Assembly: GCA_040216765.1 (NCBI GenBank)
Contig: JAVJON010000050.1
Location: forward strand, 1 to 64,000
Length of the DNA: 64,000 nucleotides
Direction of reading: 5' to 3'
DNA from: Marinibaculum sp040216765
GTDB lineage: Bacteria > Pseudomonadota > Alphaproteobacteria > Ferrovibrionales > Ferrovibrionaceae
Shown here: one piece after another, positions 8,728-17,725 of the stretch
Layout: every line of letters begins with the position of its first letter
How positions within the stretch are numbered: the first letter of the stretch is position 1
Program-made: the position numbers and the translations under genes
Notes under the pieces: model-generated
Seen by the model: only the letters and a program-made list of their open reading frames with translations
The model's database searches: none
Told to the model about the DNA's origin: nothing

Positions 8728-10773
8728 TCAGTCCGGTGCGGGCAGGGTGATCGCCGGGTTGTGGTCGAAGAAGTTGAACGGCATCAGGGTCATGCCTTTC
8801 CACATGAGAGGCATGACCGGCCAGTCCTCCATCCGGGGCAGGTGGTGGAAGCCCATTGTCGCCCAGACCACGATATCGGTATCGACGACCGGACGATCCT
8901 GCTCCGCCCAGCGCGCCAGCGTGTCGCTGCCGTCGCTCTGGAAGGCATAGCTGCCCCCGGCATAGCGCTGCGCGGGATCCTGCGGGGTCACCCAGAAGGT
9001 CTTGTCGATATAGGCGTTGCGCACCGCCGGCGGGTCGTTTGCCACGTCCAGCGGCGAATAGGCCACCGCATTGCCGGGCATGATCATGTAGCCGGGGTGA
9101 TGGCCCAGGCCGGATTGCCGGCCGTGATTCACGACGTGGTACATCGCCGGCCGCGACGGGTCGATCCGGTACTGCGCCTCCTTCTCGGTGCGCGGCACCG
9201 CATGGACCGGCCGCCACAGCGAGCGCCGCAGCGCGCCTTCCGCGACCGGGGCGGGCTCCAGCGCGGTCCGCACGAAGCTGTTGTCCCGGCCGTCGATGTC
9301 GAAGTCCAGCCGGTAGTTGAAGAAATGGTCGTGATTGGGCGCCACCAGGTTGGGGGCGATCAGGCTGCCCCATGCCGTGTCGGCGGCAGCCGAGGGGTCG
9401 GCCATGCTGCGGGCCGCGACACCCTTGACTGCATCGAGGCCGGTGGAGCCCACCATGATCCGGATGCTGCCGTCCTGCTGGAAGACATAGTCCAGGAGGT
9501 AGTCGTAGTTCCCGACCTCCGACGCCGTACGGACCACCAGTTCGGTGGCGAGCCGGCCCTCGGCCGGGACCGGGGTTTCCGGCGACTGGGCGAAGATCTC
9601 GAAATGCCGCCAGGCCGGGTCGCCGATGCTGCGCTCGAAGATGCAGACCGCGTTCGGCGTCTCGAACGGCTCGCCATTGTCCTGGTGCAGCACGGCCGGC
9701 AGGAAGGCGGCATGGGCCGGGCAGTCGGTTCCGGGGCGCAGCGGGCTGAGGAACAGGCCGAAGCCGTACTCGCCGCTGTCCATGTAGGTGCGCCAGTACC
9801 AGCCCTCGTCGGGATCCATGTAGGGCACGAAGACTTCGGACAGATGCGCCTGGTAGAGCACCGGCCGCCAGGCCGCTTCCGTCGGTCCGCCGGTGCCGCC
9901 GTAGGCGGAGACCGGGTTCTTCGCCTCGACCAGCGACAGGACCAGTCCCGGGCGCTTGTCGATCCGGTAGCGGAAGCGCCAGATGTCCCAGGCAATCCGG
10001 CTGCCCTCGATGGTGACATTGCCGCCCTGCGGCGCGTCGAGCCCCACCGGCCGCGCCGGCGGCCGCAGGCCGCCGAAACGCTCCGCCAGTTCCGGCGCGG
10101 TATAGCCCCAGGGATCCTCCGGCACCGGCACCGCGCCGGTGTCGACGACCTGCCGGACCTCGCCCTTGTTCAGGTCGACGACGGCGAACAGGCCCTCGAT
10201 CGGCTTGGCATAGAAGTTGGACCCCGCCGGATTGACATAGCAGGGCACCTTCATGAGCCGGCTCTGCATTTCGCCGGCGGTGAAGAAGTTGCCCGCGGTG
10301 AGCGGCAGGCAGAACACCTCTTCCGGGGTCAGGCCGCGGACCTTCAGCCCGGCCACGAAATCCGGATGCGACAGCGCCAGTTCCATGGCACCGACGAACT
10401 CCTCGAACAGCACCATGCTCTCGCCCGCCGCGTCCGTCCACGACACGAGGGTCTTCGCCCCCAGGTCGATAACGGCCTCGTGGGTGCGGCCGCCGCTGCG
10501 GACGATCGCCTGCACGATCCGCGGCACCGGGTCGCCCGGCCGCCAGGCCAGGACCTCCGCCTTCGGCGGTTCCAGCAGTTCGATCAGCGGGAAGCGGGCA
10601 TCCTCGGGAAGCCGGCCGGCGCCGCGCAGCACGTCCAGCGCGGCCATGAACTCCGCCGCGGCAAGGCCATCCAGCGGATGCTCCTGCGCGGCAGCGGGCC
10701 TGGCGGCGGGTCCGGCGGCAAGCGCCAGCAACCCGACCGCAAGGATCGAAAGGCAGAGGTCCCGCACAGCCAT
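8728..10773 (-). CDS. Copper-containing primary amine oxidase
   Basis: 681 aa with a signal peptide (cleavage near 29, AAA-QE), so probably periplasmic. It has all the landmarks of topaquinone amine oxidases: the catalytic-base motif YMDSGEYGFG with D332, the cofactor precursor Tyr in N422-Y423-D424, the copper ligand pair H481-x-H483 and a third histidine in GFHH (643-644). It oxidises primary amines to aldehydes with release of NH3 and H2O2. The ATG at 10773 has AGAAGGAG upstream. It is divergent from an acyl-CoA ligase; the substrate (for example tyramine or phenethylamine) cannot be read from the sequence. The aldehyde formed could feed arylacetate metabolism. Confidence 0.93.
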   Translation of the reverse strand: MAVRDLCLSILAVGLLALAAGPAARPAAAQEHPLDGLAAAEFMAALDVLRGAGRLPEDARFPLIELLEPPKAEVLAWRPGDPVPRIVQAIVRSGGRTHEAVIDLGAKTLVSWTDAAGESMVLFEEFVGAMELALSHPDFVAGLKVRGLTPEEVFCLPLTAGNFFTAGEMQSRLMKVPCYVNPAGSNFYAKPIEGLFAVVDLNKGEVRQVVDTGAVPVPEDPWGYTAPELAERFGGLRPPARPVGLDAPQGGNVTIEGSRIAWDIWRFRYRIDKRPGLVLSLVEAKNPVSAYGGTGGPTEAAWRPVLYQAHLSEVFVPYMDPDEGWYWRTYMDSGEYGFGLFLSPLRPGTDCPAHAAFLPAVLHQDNGEPFETPNAVCIFERSIGDPAWRHFEIFAQSPETPVPAEGRLATELVVRTASEVGNYDYLLDYVFQQDGSIRIMVGSTGLDAVKGVAARSMADPSAAADTAWGSLIAPNLVAPNHDHFFNYRLDFDIDGRDNSFVRTALEPAPVAEGALRRSLWRPVHAVPRTEKEAQYRIDPSRPAMYHVVNHGRQSGLGHHPGYMIMPGNAVAYSPLDVANDPPAVRNAYIDKTFWVTPQDPAQRYAGGSYAFQSDGSDTLARWAEQDRPVVDTDIVVWATMGFHHLPRMEDWPVMPLMWKGMTLMPFNFFDHNPAITLPAPD

Positions 10774-10982
10774 GTCGTTGCTCCTTCTGCGATTCCTGCG
10801 CCCCGTGCGGACCGGTCCATGCCAGGGCCGACTATTGTCCTGGCGATGCTACTGCACCGCCCCGCGACCGGGAAGCGCCGCCCTTGCCCGGGACCGGCAG
10901 AATCCGGCTACCATCGCGGCCGGCCCCGCCCTGCCCCTGCGGCAGCGGCGCGGGACCCCGGGGAGGAAGGACAGGGCGCGCC

Positions 10983-12590
10983 ATGCAGGGCAGCATCGAC
11001 ACCGTTACCGGCCTGGTCGCCGCCCGCGCCGCCGCAGCGCCGGACCGGCCGGCGGTCATCGCCGACGAGGGGCAGCTGAGCTACGGCGCGCTGGACCTGC
11101 TGGGCCGCCGCGCCGCCGCCGGGCTGGCCGCGCTGGGGGTCGGGCCGGGCAGCCGGGTCGCGTTCTGGCTGCCCAACAGCCTGGCCTATCTGGCACTCTA
11201 TCTGGGCTGCTGCCGGCTGGGCGCCGTCGCGGTTGCGGTCAATACCCGCTACCGCTCCGGCGAGGTCGGCGACATCGTCGGCCGCTCCGGCGCGGAGGTG
11301 CTGGTGCTCTGGCCCGGCTTCCGCGGGATCGACTTCCTGGGGCTGCTGGAAGGCTGCGACCCCGCGGCACTGGCGGCGGTGCGCCATGTCGTCACCGTCG
11401 ATCCGCTGGACGAGGCTGCGCCGGCCCGGCTGCCCGGCCATCTGGACCATGCGGTGCGGACCCGCTGGCGCGACCTCTCCGCCGCGGCACCGCGGGCCGA
11501 GGATTCGGCCGGCGCGGGCCTGGGCTGCAACATCTTCACGACCTCCGGCACCACGCGGGCGCCGAAATTCGTGCTGCACCAGCAGGCCTCCATCGCCGGC
11601 CATGCGCAGACCGTCGCCGACTATTTCGGCTATCGCGACCGGGCCGGCGGCTTCATGTGCGTGCTGCCGTTCTGCGGGGTGTTCGGCTTCAACCAGATCA
11701 TGGCCGCCCTGGCGGCGGGACGCACCGCGGTGATCCGCAGCGCCTTCGACCCGGCCGAGACCGTCGCCCTGATGGAGCGCCATGCGGTGAACGACATGAA
11801 CGGCACCGACGACATGGTCCGTGCGTTGATGGCGGTGCCGGGCGGCAAGGCGGCACTGGCACGCACGCCGTTCTTCGGCTGGGCCGCCTGGGGCACCGAC
11901 TACGAGGCGCTCGGCAGCGAGGCCGACGCGGCCGGCATCCGCCTCTGCGGGCTGTTCGGCATGAGCGAGATCCAGGCCCTGTTCTCCATCCGCCCGGCGG
12001 AGATGCCGGTCCCCCACCGGCTGCGGCCGGGCGGCATCCTGGCCTCGACGGAGACCGAGCTGCGCATCCGCGACCCGGACAGCGGCCATTTGCTCGGCCT
12101 GAACGCGCCCGGCGAGCTGGAGGTGCGCGGCCCCTCGCTGATGGCGGGCTATGCCGACGATCCGGCGGCCACCCGGGCCGCCTTCACCGATGACGGCTGG
12201 TTCCGCACCGGCGACCTGGCGCAGCTGGAGGACAGGCGCAGCCTCCTGTTCCTGCAGCGCATGGGTGACGTCCTGCGGCTCGGCGGCTTCCTGGTCAGCC
12301 CGGCGGAGATCGAGGCGCAGCTGCAGGCGGCCCCGGGCATCGCCGCCGCGCAGGTGGTCGGCGTGCCCGGCCCGGACGGCACCCGCCCGGTGGGCTTCGT
12401 CACCCTGGACCCGGGCGCGGCGTTCGACGAGGCGGCGCTGCAGGCGCATTGCCGGACCGTTCTGGCGCGCTTCAAGGTGCCGGCGCGGATCTTCGCCCTG
12501 GAGGACTTTCCCCGCGCAATGAGTCCGAACGGGATGAAGATCCAGCGCGCCGCCCTTCGCCGCAGGGCCGAGGAGGCCCTGAAGGCCTGA
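10983..12590 (+). CDS. AMP-binding acyl-CoA ligase
   Basis: 535 aa, class I adenylate-forming enzyme. It shows the phosphate loop TSGTTRAPKFVLH (about 184-196), the GWFRTGDLA core motif (about 405-413), the hinge region MGDVLRLGGFLVSPAEIE, and the C-terminal catalytic lysine motif SPNGMKIQR (about 515-523). It activates a carboxylic acid as an acyl-adenylate and transfers it to CoA; the acid is unknown. The ATG at 10983 follows GGGGAGGAAGG and is preferred over the upstream in-frame ATG at 10884, whose extra residues have no family similarity. Divergent from the amine oxidase. The stop codon lies in the first unit of a short tandem repeat. Confidence 0.88.
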   Translation: MQGSIDTVTGLVAARAAAAPDRPAVIADEGQLSYGALDLLGRRAAAGLAALGVGPGSRVAFWLPNSLAYLALYLGCCRLGAVAVAVNTRYRSGEVGDIVGRSGAEVLVLWPGFRGIDFLGLLEGCDPAALAAVRHVVTVDPLDEAAPARLPGHLDHAVRTRWRDLSAAAPRAEDSAGAGLGCNIFTTSGTTRAPKFVLHQQASIAGHAQTVADYFGYRDRAGGFMCVLPFCGVFGFNQIMAALAAGRTAVIRSAFDPAETVALMERHAVNDMNGTDDMVRALMAVPGGKAALARTPFFGWAAWGTDYEALGSEADAAGIRLCGLFGMSEIQALFSIRPAEMPVPHRLRPGGILASTETELRIRDPDSGHLLGLNAPGELEVRGPSLMAGYADDPAATRAAFTDDGWFRTGDLAQLEDRRSLLFLQRMGDVLRLGGFLVSPAEIEAQLQAAPGIAAAQVVGVPGPDGTRPVGFVTLDPGAAFDEAALQAHCRTVLARFKVPARIFALEDFPRAMSPNGMKIQRAALRRRAEEALKA

Positions 12591-12635
12591 CCCCCTGAAG
12601 GCCTGACCCCTGAAGGCCCGCCCCCTGAAGGCCGG
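12578..12635. repeat. Four-copy 15-16 bp tandem repeat at a gene end
   Basis: The unit CCTGAAGGCCTGACC begins at 12578, 12594, 12609 and 12624 with a few substitutions. The first unit encodes the last residues and stop of the acyl-CoA ligase (L-K-A-stop); the others are noncoding. The array fills the gap to the convergent oxidoreductase ending at 12638. It looks like recent slippage duplication and may also fold as a weak transcript end. Confidence 0.75.
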
Positions 12636-12637
12636 GC

Positions 12638-13771
12638 TCAGGGCCGGATCAGGTACTTCTCGCCGGTGCGCTTGGCCTCGTAGGCCGCGATGGTCTGCGG
12701 GTCGAGTGCCTGTTCCAGCGAGATCTCGTGGCTGTAGCGGCTGGCGAAGGTGGTCGTCAGTTCCGCCACCACGCGCGCCCGCATCCGCTCCGCCGTCTCG
12801 GGCCCGGCATCGGCCAGGAAGTGGGGCAGCAGCCAGCCGGACATCGACCATTTGAAGCCGAAGGTGCGGTTCAGGACGGTCGGCGAGAGGTCGAGCGCGC
12901 CGTAGACGTAGAGCTGCTTGAAGGTATCGGAGCCGTAGCGGTTGTATTCCTTCATCTGCCGCGCGGCGACCGCCTCCATGGCACCGAGGATCTGCCCGCC
13001 CTGCTTGCCGCCGCCGATTGCGTCGAAGGCCAGGGTGGCGCCGGTTTCGGCGATCGCGGCGGTCAGCGCATCCATGTAGTCCGGCGCGCTGGAATCCACC
13101 ACATGGCGCGCACCCTGCGCCTTCAGGAGGTCGGCCTGGGCGGGCTTGCGGACGATGCTCACCAGCGGGATCCCGTCGGCCATGCAGATCCGGTTCAGCA
13201 TCTGCCCCAGGTTCGACGCTGCCGCGGTATGGACGATGGCGCGATGGCCTTCGCGCCTGGCGGTCTCGACGAAACCCAGCGCCGTCAGCGGATTGACGAA
13301 GCAGGATGCCGCGTCGCGCGGATCGGTCCCGTCCGGCATCTCCATGCACATCTTTGCCGGCAGGCAGCGGTACTGCGCATACATCGCGCCACCCAGCATC
13401 GCCACGGTCTTCCCCAGGAGGGCCTGTGCCTCGGGTGCGGCACCGGCCTTCACCACCGTGCCGGCACCCTCGTTGCCGACGGGCATGGCCGTGCCCACCC
13501 GCGCCGCCATCGCCCGCATGGCGGCCTGCGGGATCGGCGCGACGACGGCCGGCAGGCCGTCGCGGGCCTCGGTCCTGCCCGAAGCGATGTCGGCGCCGCC
13601 GAGCAGCAGGAACAGGTCGGAGGGGTTGATCGGCGTCGCCTTGACCTCGACCAGCACCTCGTGCGCCTTCGGCTCGGGCATCGGCAGTCGGGCGAGGGAG
13701 AGGTCCAGTTCCCCGCCCTCCTTCACCAGCGACAGGATGGCCAGATTGGTGACAGGGCTCTCGGCGGTCAT
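12638..13771 (-). CDS. Medium-chain dehydrogenase/reductase (quinone-oxidoreductase-like)
   Basis: 377 aa MDR-superfamily protein. The N-terminal GroES-like part contains EVLVEVKATPINPSDLFLLLGG. The Rossmann part contains a nucleotide-binding stretch with SNLGQML followed by VSIVRKPAQADLLKAQGA. The cysteine and histidine zinc ligands of true alcohol dehydrogenases are not evident, so a zinc-free NAD(P)H-dependent quinone or enoyl reductase is likelier; the substrate is unknown. The ATG at 13771 follows GAGGGAA and begins the conserved domain; an upstream in-frame start at 13837 is not supported. It is divergent from the MetE-like gene across 228 bp and convergent with the ligase. Confidence 0.8.
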   Translation of the reverse strand: MTAESPVTNLAILSLVKEGGELDLSLARLPMPEPKAHEVLVEVKATPINPSDLFLLLGGADIASGRTEARDGLPAVVAPIPQAAMRAMAARVGTAMPVGNEGAGTVVKAGAAPEAQALLGKTVAMLGGAMYAQYRCLPAKMCMEMPDGTDPRDAASCFVNPLTALGFVETARREGHRAIVHTAAASNLGQMLNRICMADGIPLVSIVRKPAQADLLKAQGARHVVDSSAPDYMDALTAAIAETGATLAFDAIGGGKQGGQILGAMEAVAARQMKEYNRYGSDTFKQLYVYGALDLSPTVLNRTFGFKWSMSGWLLPHFLADAGPETAERMRARVVAELTTTFASRYSHEISLEQALDPQTIAAYEAKRTGEKYLIRP

Positions 13772-13999
13772 GATATTCCCTCGATTTCCGGCGTGGCGGG
13801 CCGCCACGTCGCAGGCGGTCGCGGCGGCGCGGCGCAAGCGGGCATTGTCGCACAGTCGGACTCCGATGCCAGCCTGCTCGAGACCGCTTCGGCGCGCTGC
13901 GCCCTGCGCCCGGCCCCCTGCATGGCGGGGCCGCCCGTGCTATACCGGCCGCGCCCGCGCGGGGCCCGCAAACCCGTCCGCCAGAGGGGGAGGAACGCC

Positions 14000-15112
14000 A
14001 TGACCCATCCGCAGAACCCGCCCTTCCGCGCCGAGCATATCGGCAGCCTGCTGCGGCCGCGTGCGCTGGTTGATGCCTTCAAGGCGCGGCGCACCAGCGG
14101 CCTGGAAGCGGCCCTGTTCAAGGCGATCCTGGAGGAATCGATCGCCGACGCGGTCCGCCTGCAGGAAGATGCCGGCCTGCAGGTCGTCACCGACGGGGAG
14201 TTCCGCCGGGTCTCCTACTGGTCGCATTTCGTCGACGCGGTCGACGGCCTGACGGTGGCGGACTCGCTGTTCGTGTTCCGCGACGATGACGGCCATGAGC
14301 ATGGTTTCACCGCACCGCTGGCCGAGGCGCGGATCGCCCGCAACAGGCCGATTTCCGGTGACGAGTTCGACCATCTGACGGGGGTCGCGTCGCGGCTGCC
14401 GAAGATCACCATGCCCTCGCCGCCGACCATGCATTTCTGGCGCGGCCGCCAGACAATCGCCCCTGGCGTCTACGATGACGAGGAGGCCTATTTCGCCGAC
14501 CTCGCCAGGGTCTTCAACGCCGAGATCCTCGACCTGGCGGCGCGCGGCTGCCGCTATGTCCAGATCGACGAGGTGCCGCTGGCGATGCTCTGCGATCCCG
14601 CCGTGCGCGAGACGCTGGCCGCCCGGGGCGAGGATCCGCAGCGGCTCGCCGCCCGCTATGTCCGGCTGATCAACGAATGCATCCGCGAGCGCCCCGCCGG
14701 TTTGACAATTGGCCTGCATCTCTGTCGGGGCAACCACAAGGGAAAATGGCTGTCCTCCGGCGGCTACGAGAGCGTGGCGGAGCTGCTGTTCAACGAGACC
14801 GAGGTCGACGCCTTCTTCCTGGAATACGATTCCGAGCGCGCCGGCGGCTTCGAGCCGCTGCGCCGGCTTCCCGCAACCAAGGTCGCCGTGCTGGGACTGG
14901 TCACCACCAAGTCGCCGGCGCTGGAGAGCGAGGACGACCTGGCACGCCGCATCGACAGCGCGGCGCAGTTCGCCCCGCTGGACAACCTGGCGGTCAGCCC
15001 GCAATGCGGCTTCTCCTCCACCATCGGCGGCAACCCGGTCACCATCGACGACGAACGGCGCAAGCTGGAGCTTGTCGTGCAGGTGGCGCACCGGGTCTGG
15101 GGCAGCGCCTGA
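14000..15112 (+). CDS. MetE C-domain-like cobalamin-independent methyltransferase
   Basis: 370 aa, the size of the stand-alone methionine synthase II-like proteins (YxjG/YxjH type). The zinc-thiol site characteristic of MetE is present: H240 and C242 in GLHLCRGN, E275 near FFLEYD, and C336 in SPQCGFSS. The N-terminus RAEHIGSLLRP also fits the family. It probably transfers a methyl group to homocysteine or another thiol; members of this subfamily often lack the folate-binding N-terminal half, so the methyl donor is uncertain. The ATG at 14000 follows GGGGGAGGAAC. No SAM or cobalamin riboswitch was recognised in the 228-bp leader region. Confidence 0.8.
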   Translation: MTHPQNPPFRAEHIGSLLRPRALVDAFKARRTSGLEAALFKAILEESIADAVRLQEDAGLQVVTDGEFRRVSYWSHFVDAVDGLTVADSLFVFRDDDGHEHGFTAPLAEARIARNRPISGDEFDHLTGVASRLPKITMPSPPTMHFWRGRQTIAPGVYDDEEAYFADLARVFNAEILDLAARGCRYVQIDEVPLAMLCDPAVRETLAARGEDPQRLAARYVRLINECIRERPAGLTIGLHLCRGNHKGKWLSSGGYESVAELLFNETEVDAFFLEYDSERAGGFEPLRRLPATKVAVLGLVTTKSPALESEDDLARRIDSAAQFAPLDNLAVSPQCGFSSTIGGNPVTIDDERRKLELVVQVAHRVWGSA

Positions 15113-15228
15113 GCGCTGCGGGAGGTGTCCCGGCCCGCCGAGCAGGGAGCAGGCCACACCGCCCACCCGAGGTCAGGCCGGGGACGACGGTACCGGTACA
15201 GCCGCGCCGCAGCGCCCACCCCGCCGTC

Positions 15229-15317
15229 ATCCCGGACCCCGATCCGGGATCGTGACGGACCGGTGACGCAGCACGGCATCGCCGCCCGCGCCATGGGTCC
15301 CGGATCAAGTCCGGGAC
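15229..15317. repeat. Paired-hairpin intergenic repeat, copy 1
   Basis: Two perfect hairpins face each other. The first has arms ATCCCGGA (15229-15236) and TCCGGGAT (15243-15250). The second has arms GTCCCGGA (15297-15304) and TCCGGGAC (15310-15317) around a TCAAG loop. Outer flanks CGTC and GACG complete an imperfect palindrome of about 100 bp. A fragment of a further unit (GGGACGACGG) lies at 15181-15190. It sits between the convergent MetE-like gene and dctM, where it could also act as a two-way transcript end. Confidence 0.8.
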
Positions 15318-15356
15318 GACGGAACCGATTGCGCCCGGCCCTGACTTCCAGCCCCC

Positions 15357-16691
15357 TCAGCGGATCAGCGAGGGCAGCCAGATGGCGATGCTGGGGAAGA
15401 CGATCAGGAAAACCATCACCAGCAGTTCCAGGGCGATGAACGGCATGGCCGCGGCATAGATCTGGCTGAGCCGGATGCTCGCCGGGGCGACACCCTTCAT
15501 GATGTAGAGCAGCAGGCCGAAGGGCGGGGTCAGCAGGCTGATCTCCATGGCGATCAGCATCATCACCATCAGCCAGATGGTGTTCATGCCCAGCCCGTCG
15601 GCCATCGGCAGGAAGAACGGCAGGGTCAGCAGCATCATGCTGATCTGGTCCATGAAGGCGCCCAGGAACAGCAGCACCGCCATCATCAGCAGCATCGCGG
15701 TCAGCGGCGTCAGGCTCCAGGCGGAGACCTCCTGCAGCAGGCCGCCGGTGGCGCCGGAAATCTGCAGCACCTGCGAGAAGGTCAGCGAGCCGGCGATGAT
15801 GAACAGGATCATCACGTTGATCTTCGCCGTTTCGCGCAGCGCCTTCATCAGCTTCGGCCAGCTGAGTTCGCCATAGCAGGCGCAGACGATGACCGCGGCG
15901 ACGCAGCCCAGCGCCGAAGCCTCCTCCGGGGCGGCGATGCGGAAGAAGATCGAGCCGACGACGACCACGAAGATGGTGAAGAGCGGCAGCACGTCGAACA
16001 CGAACGGGCGCCAGCGCTGCCAGCCCCGCACCTGCGCCGTGCCGTCGGCGGGGAGCTCCTCCAGCGGCGCGAGGCCGGGGCTCAGCCGGCAGCGGATCAC
16101 CACATAGGCGACGAACAGCACCGCCATCGCCGCGCCCGGCAGGATGCCGGCGATCAGCAGGTCCTTGATGGAGCGTTCCGCCAGGCTTGCCAGCAGCACC
16201 GCCAGGGCCGAGGGCGGGATCAGCATCGCGATGCCGCCCACCGCCATGATCGGCCCCATGGCGATCTTCGGGTCGTAGCCGCGCTTCAGCATGTCCGGCA
16301 GCATGACGCTGCCCAGGATCGCGGTATTGGCGATGGTGGACCCCGACAGGGAGGAGAACACCGTGCCGCCGGCGATCGCCACCACCGACAGGCGCCCCGG
16401 GACCCGGCTGATCAGCCGGTCGATCGCGGTGATCGCGCGGAACGCCATGCCGGTCTGGAACAGGATCTCGCCCATCAGGACGAACAGCGCGACCGGCACC
16501 AGGGTGAATTTCGAGATCGAGAAGACATACTCGATCGGCATCAGGGTGAGGCCGATATCGCCGCGCATGAACAGGAAGACGCCCAGGATATTGGCACCGA
16601 AGAAGGCGAAGGCGACCGGCAGGCCGAGGAACATCAGGCCGACCACGCTGCCCAGCATCAGGATGAGCGCCCAGTACCATTCCATGATCAT
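15357..16691 (-). CDS. dctM: TRAP transporter large permease (DctM family)
   Basis: 444 aa with about 12 hydrophobic segments, the expected size and topology of the Na+/solute symport subunit. Family signatures include GLPVAFAFFGAN near the N-terminus, GSTIANTAILGSVMLPDML with surrounding segments, and LLTPPFGLLLYIMKGVAP near the C-terminus. It works with DctQ and the periplasmic DctP for secondary uptake of carboxylate-type solutes. Start at 16691 (MIMEWYW), before which only a weak GAGA-type ribosome site is seen. Order is dctP-dctQ-dctM on the minus strand, but a 481-bp repeat-containing gap separates dctQ from dctM, unusual for genes that are normally nearly contiguous. Confidence 0.9.
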   Translation of the reverse strand: MIMEWYWALILMLGSVVGLMFLGLPVAFAFFGANILGVFLFMRGDIGLTLMPIEYVFSISKFTLVPVALFVLMGEILFQTGMAFRAITAIDRLISRVPGRLSVVAIAGGTVFSSLSGSTIANTAILGSVMLPDMLKRGYDPKIAMGPIMAVGGIAMLIPPSALAVLLASLAERSIKDLLIAGILPGAAMAVLFVAYVVIRCRLSPGLAPLEELPADGTAQVRGWQRWRPFVFDVLPLFTIFVVVVGSIFFRIAAPEEASALGCVAAVIVCACYGELSWPKLMKALRETAKINVMILFIIAGSLTFSQVLQISGATGGLLQEVSAWSLTPLTAMLLMMAVLLFLGAFMDQISMMLLTLPFFLPMADGLGMNTIWLMVMMLIAMEISLLTPPFGLLLYIMKGVAPASIRLSQIYAAAMPFIALELLVMVFLIVFPSIAIWLPSLIR

Positions 16692-16829
16692 GATGCAGAT
16701 CTCGATGGGCGATAGGAGCGCCCCGCGTTCGAGCCGGTGGCCGCGCGACGGCACGCATCCCGGCTCAGGGCCACTGGTGTCCGGTTCAGGTCGGCTGCTG
16801 TGCGATATGGCGCGGCCTGCCCCCAGAAA

Positions 16830-16864
16830 GTCGTCACTCGCGGGCTTGGCCCGCGAGTCCATGG
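16830..16864. repeat. Hairpin unit of the dispersed repeat (dctQ-dctM gap, dctM side)
   Basis: A perfect 10-bp stem, ACTCGCGGGC (16836-16845) and GCCCGCGAGT (16849-16858), with loop TTG. It is preceded by GTCGTC and followed by CCATGG, the same flanks as other units of the family. The stem sequence differs from other copies while pairing is kept, so structure is conserved rather than sequence. Confidence 0.75.
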
Positions 16865-17117
16865 TGCCGCTGCCCAACGGTTTCCGACAGGTTCCGGGGC
16901 GATTGAGCCTCGCGCAGGGATGGACCGCCGGCTCGCGCCCGGCGGTGACGAGATGGGGAGAACAGCTGCCGGGTCCCCGTCCCGGTTCAGCGCGTTCCGT
17001 GAGAAGGCCAGACGGTGCAGGGATCTCCGGCCAAGCAGCCGCAGGGGAACCGGACAGCAGTGGCTCAGGGCCGGGGTGACGGGGAAAACAACCGCTCCGC
17101 CAAGCGCCACCTTCGCC

Positions 17118-17147
17118 GTCGTCCCGGCCCTGAGCCGGGATCCATGG
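17118..17147. repeat. Hairpin unit of the dispersed repeat (dctQ-dctM gap, dctQ side)
   Basis: Arms TCCCGGC (17122-17128) and GCCGGGA (17134-17140) flank a CCTGA loop, with GTCG before and TCCATGG after. It lies 26 bp downstream, in the direction of transcription, of the dctQ stop, so it may terminate or stabilise the dctPQ message. Confidence 0.75.
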
Positions 17148-17172
17148 CACCGGACGGGCCGCAGATCCGCCA

Positions 17173-17694
17173 TCAGAAGCCCGCCTCTTCGCTGTCCGCG
17201 GCTTCCGGGGCGGTGCCGGCGCGGATCATGCGGAACAGGAACTCGATGCCCAGCAGGACGAAGCCCGCGACGAAGAACAGCAGCAGGAACCATTCGGCGA
17301 CTTCGTAATAGTCGTACTGCATCGCGCCCACGGCCTTGGCCGACAGCAGGTTCCGCAGGCCGTACCAGAACAGCAGGGCGCAGATCACGATGCCGGCCAG
17401 GTCCAGTGCCCGCTCCACCGCCACCCGGGCGCCATCGGGCAGGGCGCCGACCAGGAGGTCGACCCGGATATGCGCGTTCAGGCGCAGCACCCAGGGCGCG
17501 GCGAGGAACACGCCGATATAGAGGACATATTCCACGATCTCCTGCATGCCGGGCAGGTTGCCCCAGCCCAGCAGGCGCAGGATCAGGTCCAGCGAAATCG
17601 CGACGGCGAACAGGCCGATGCTGATTCCGACCAGCGCGCCGATGACCCCGTAGACCCGGCCGAAGGCGATGTCGAGCCGCCGGAAGCCGTTCAC
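17173..17694 (-). CDS. dctQ: TRAP transporter small permease (DctQ family)
   Basis: 173 aa with four membrane segments (about 17-38, 55-70, 93-112 and 130-152), the DctQ topology. The conserved middle region EYVLYIGVFLAAPWVLRLNAHIRVDLLVGALP carries the usual N/H-x-x-V-D motif. It forms the membrane complex with DctM. It starts 31 bp downstream of dctP on the minus strand, so dctPQ are surely cotranscribed; dctM follows after a long repeat-bearing gap. Confidence 0.88.
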   Translation of the reverse strand: MNGFRRLDIAFGRVYGVIGALVGISIGLFAVAISLDLILRLLGWGNLPGMQEIVEYVLYIGVFLAAPWVLRLNAHIRVDLLVGALPDGARVAVERALDLAGIVICALLFWYGLRNLLSAKAVGAMQYDYYEVAEWFLLLFFVAGFVLLGIEFLFRMIRAGTAPEAADSEEAGF

Positions 17695-17725
17695 AGCGTG
17701 ACGGCCTCCGGCGACAGGGACAGGT

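Larger units (their letters stand above)
16692..17172. other. 481-bp gene-free gap inside the TRAP operon, repeat-filled
   Basis: No coding sequence is supported between dctQ and dctM. The gap holds two hairpin units of the dispersed repeat (16830-16864 and 17118-17147) and degenerate copies related to the window start. These include the shared 16-mer AACCGGACAGCAGTGG at 17048-17063 and AACAGCTGCCG at 16961-16971. The layout suggests successive repeat insertions inside an operon, which may lower or uncouple dctM expression. Confidence 0.65.

Noticed and set aside
8491..11079. 862-aa open frame opposite the amine oxidase
   Set aside because: The opposite strand encodes a complete copper amine oxidase; this frame has no domain.
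10908..13853. 981-aa minus-strand frame across the ligase and oxidoreductase
   Set aside because: It runs antisense to the acyl-CoA ligase and out of frame with the MDR gene; no recognisable domain.
13772..13999. SAM or cobalamin riboswitch before the MetE-like gene
   Set aside because: No conserved riboswitch core could be recognised; the gap is simply GC-rich.
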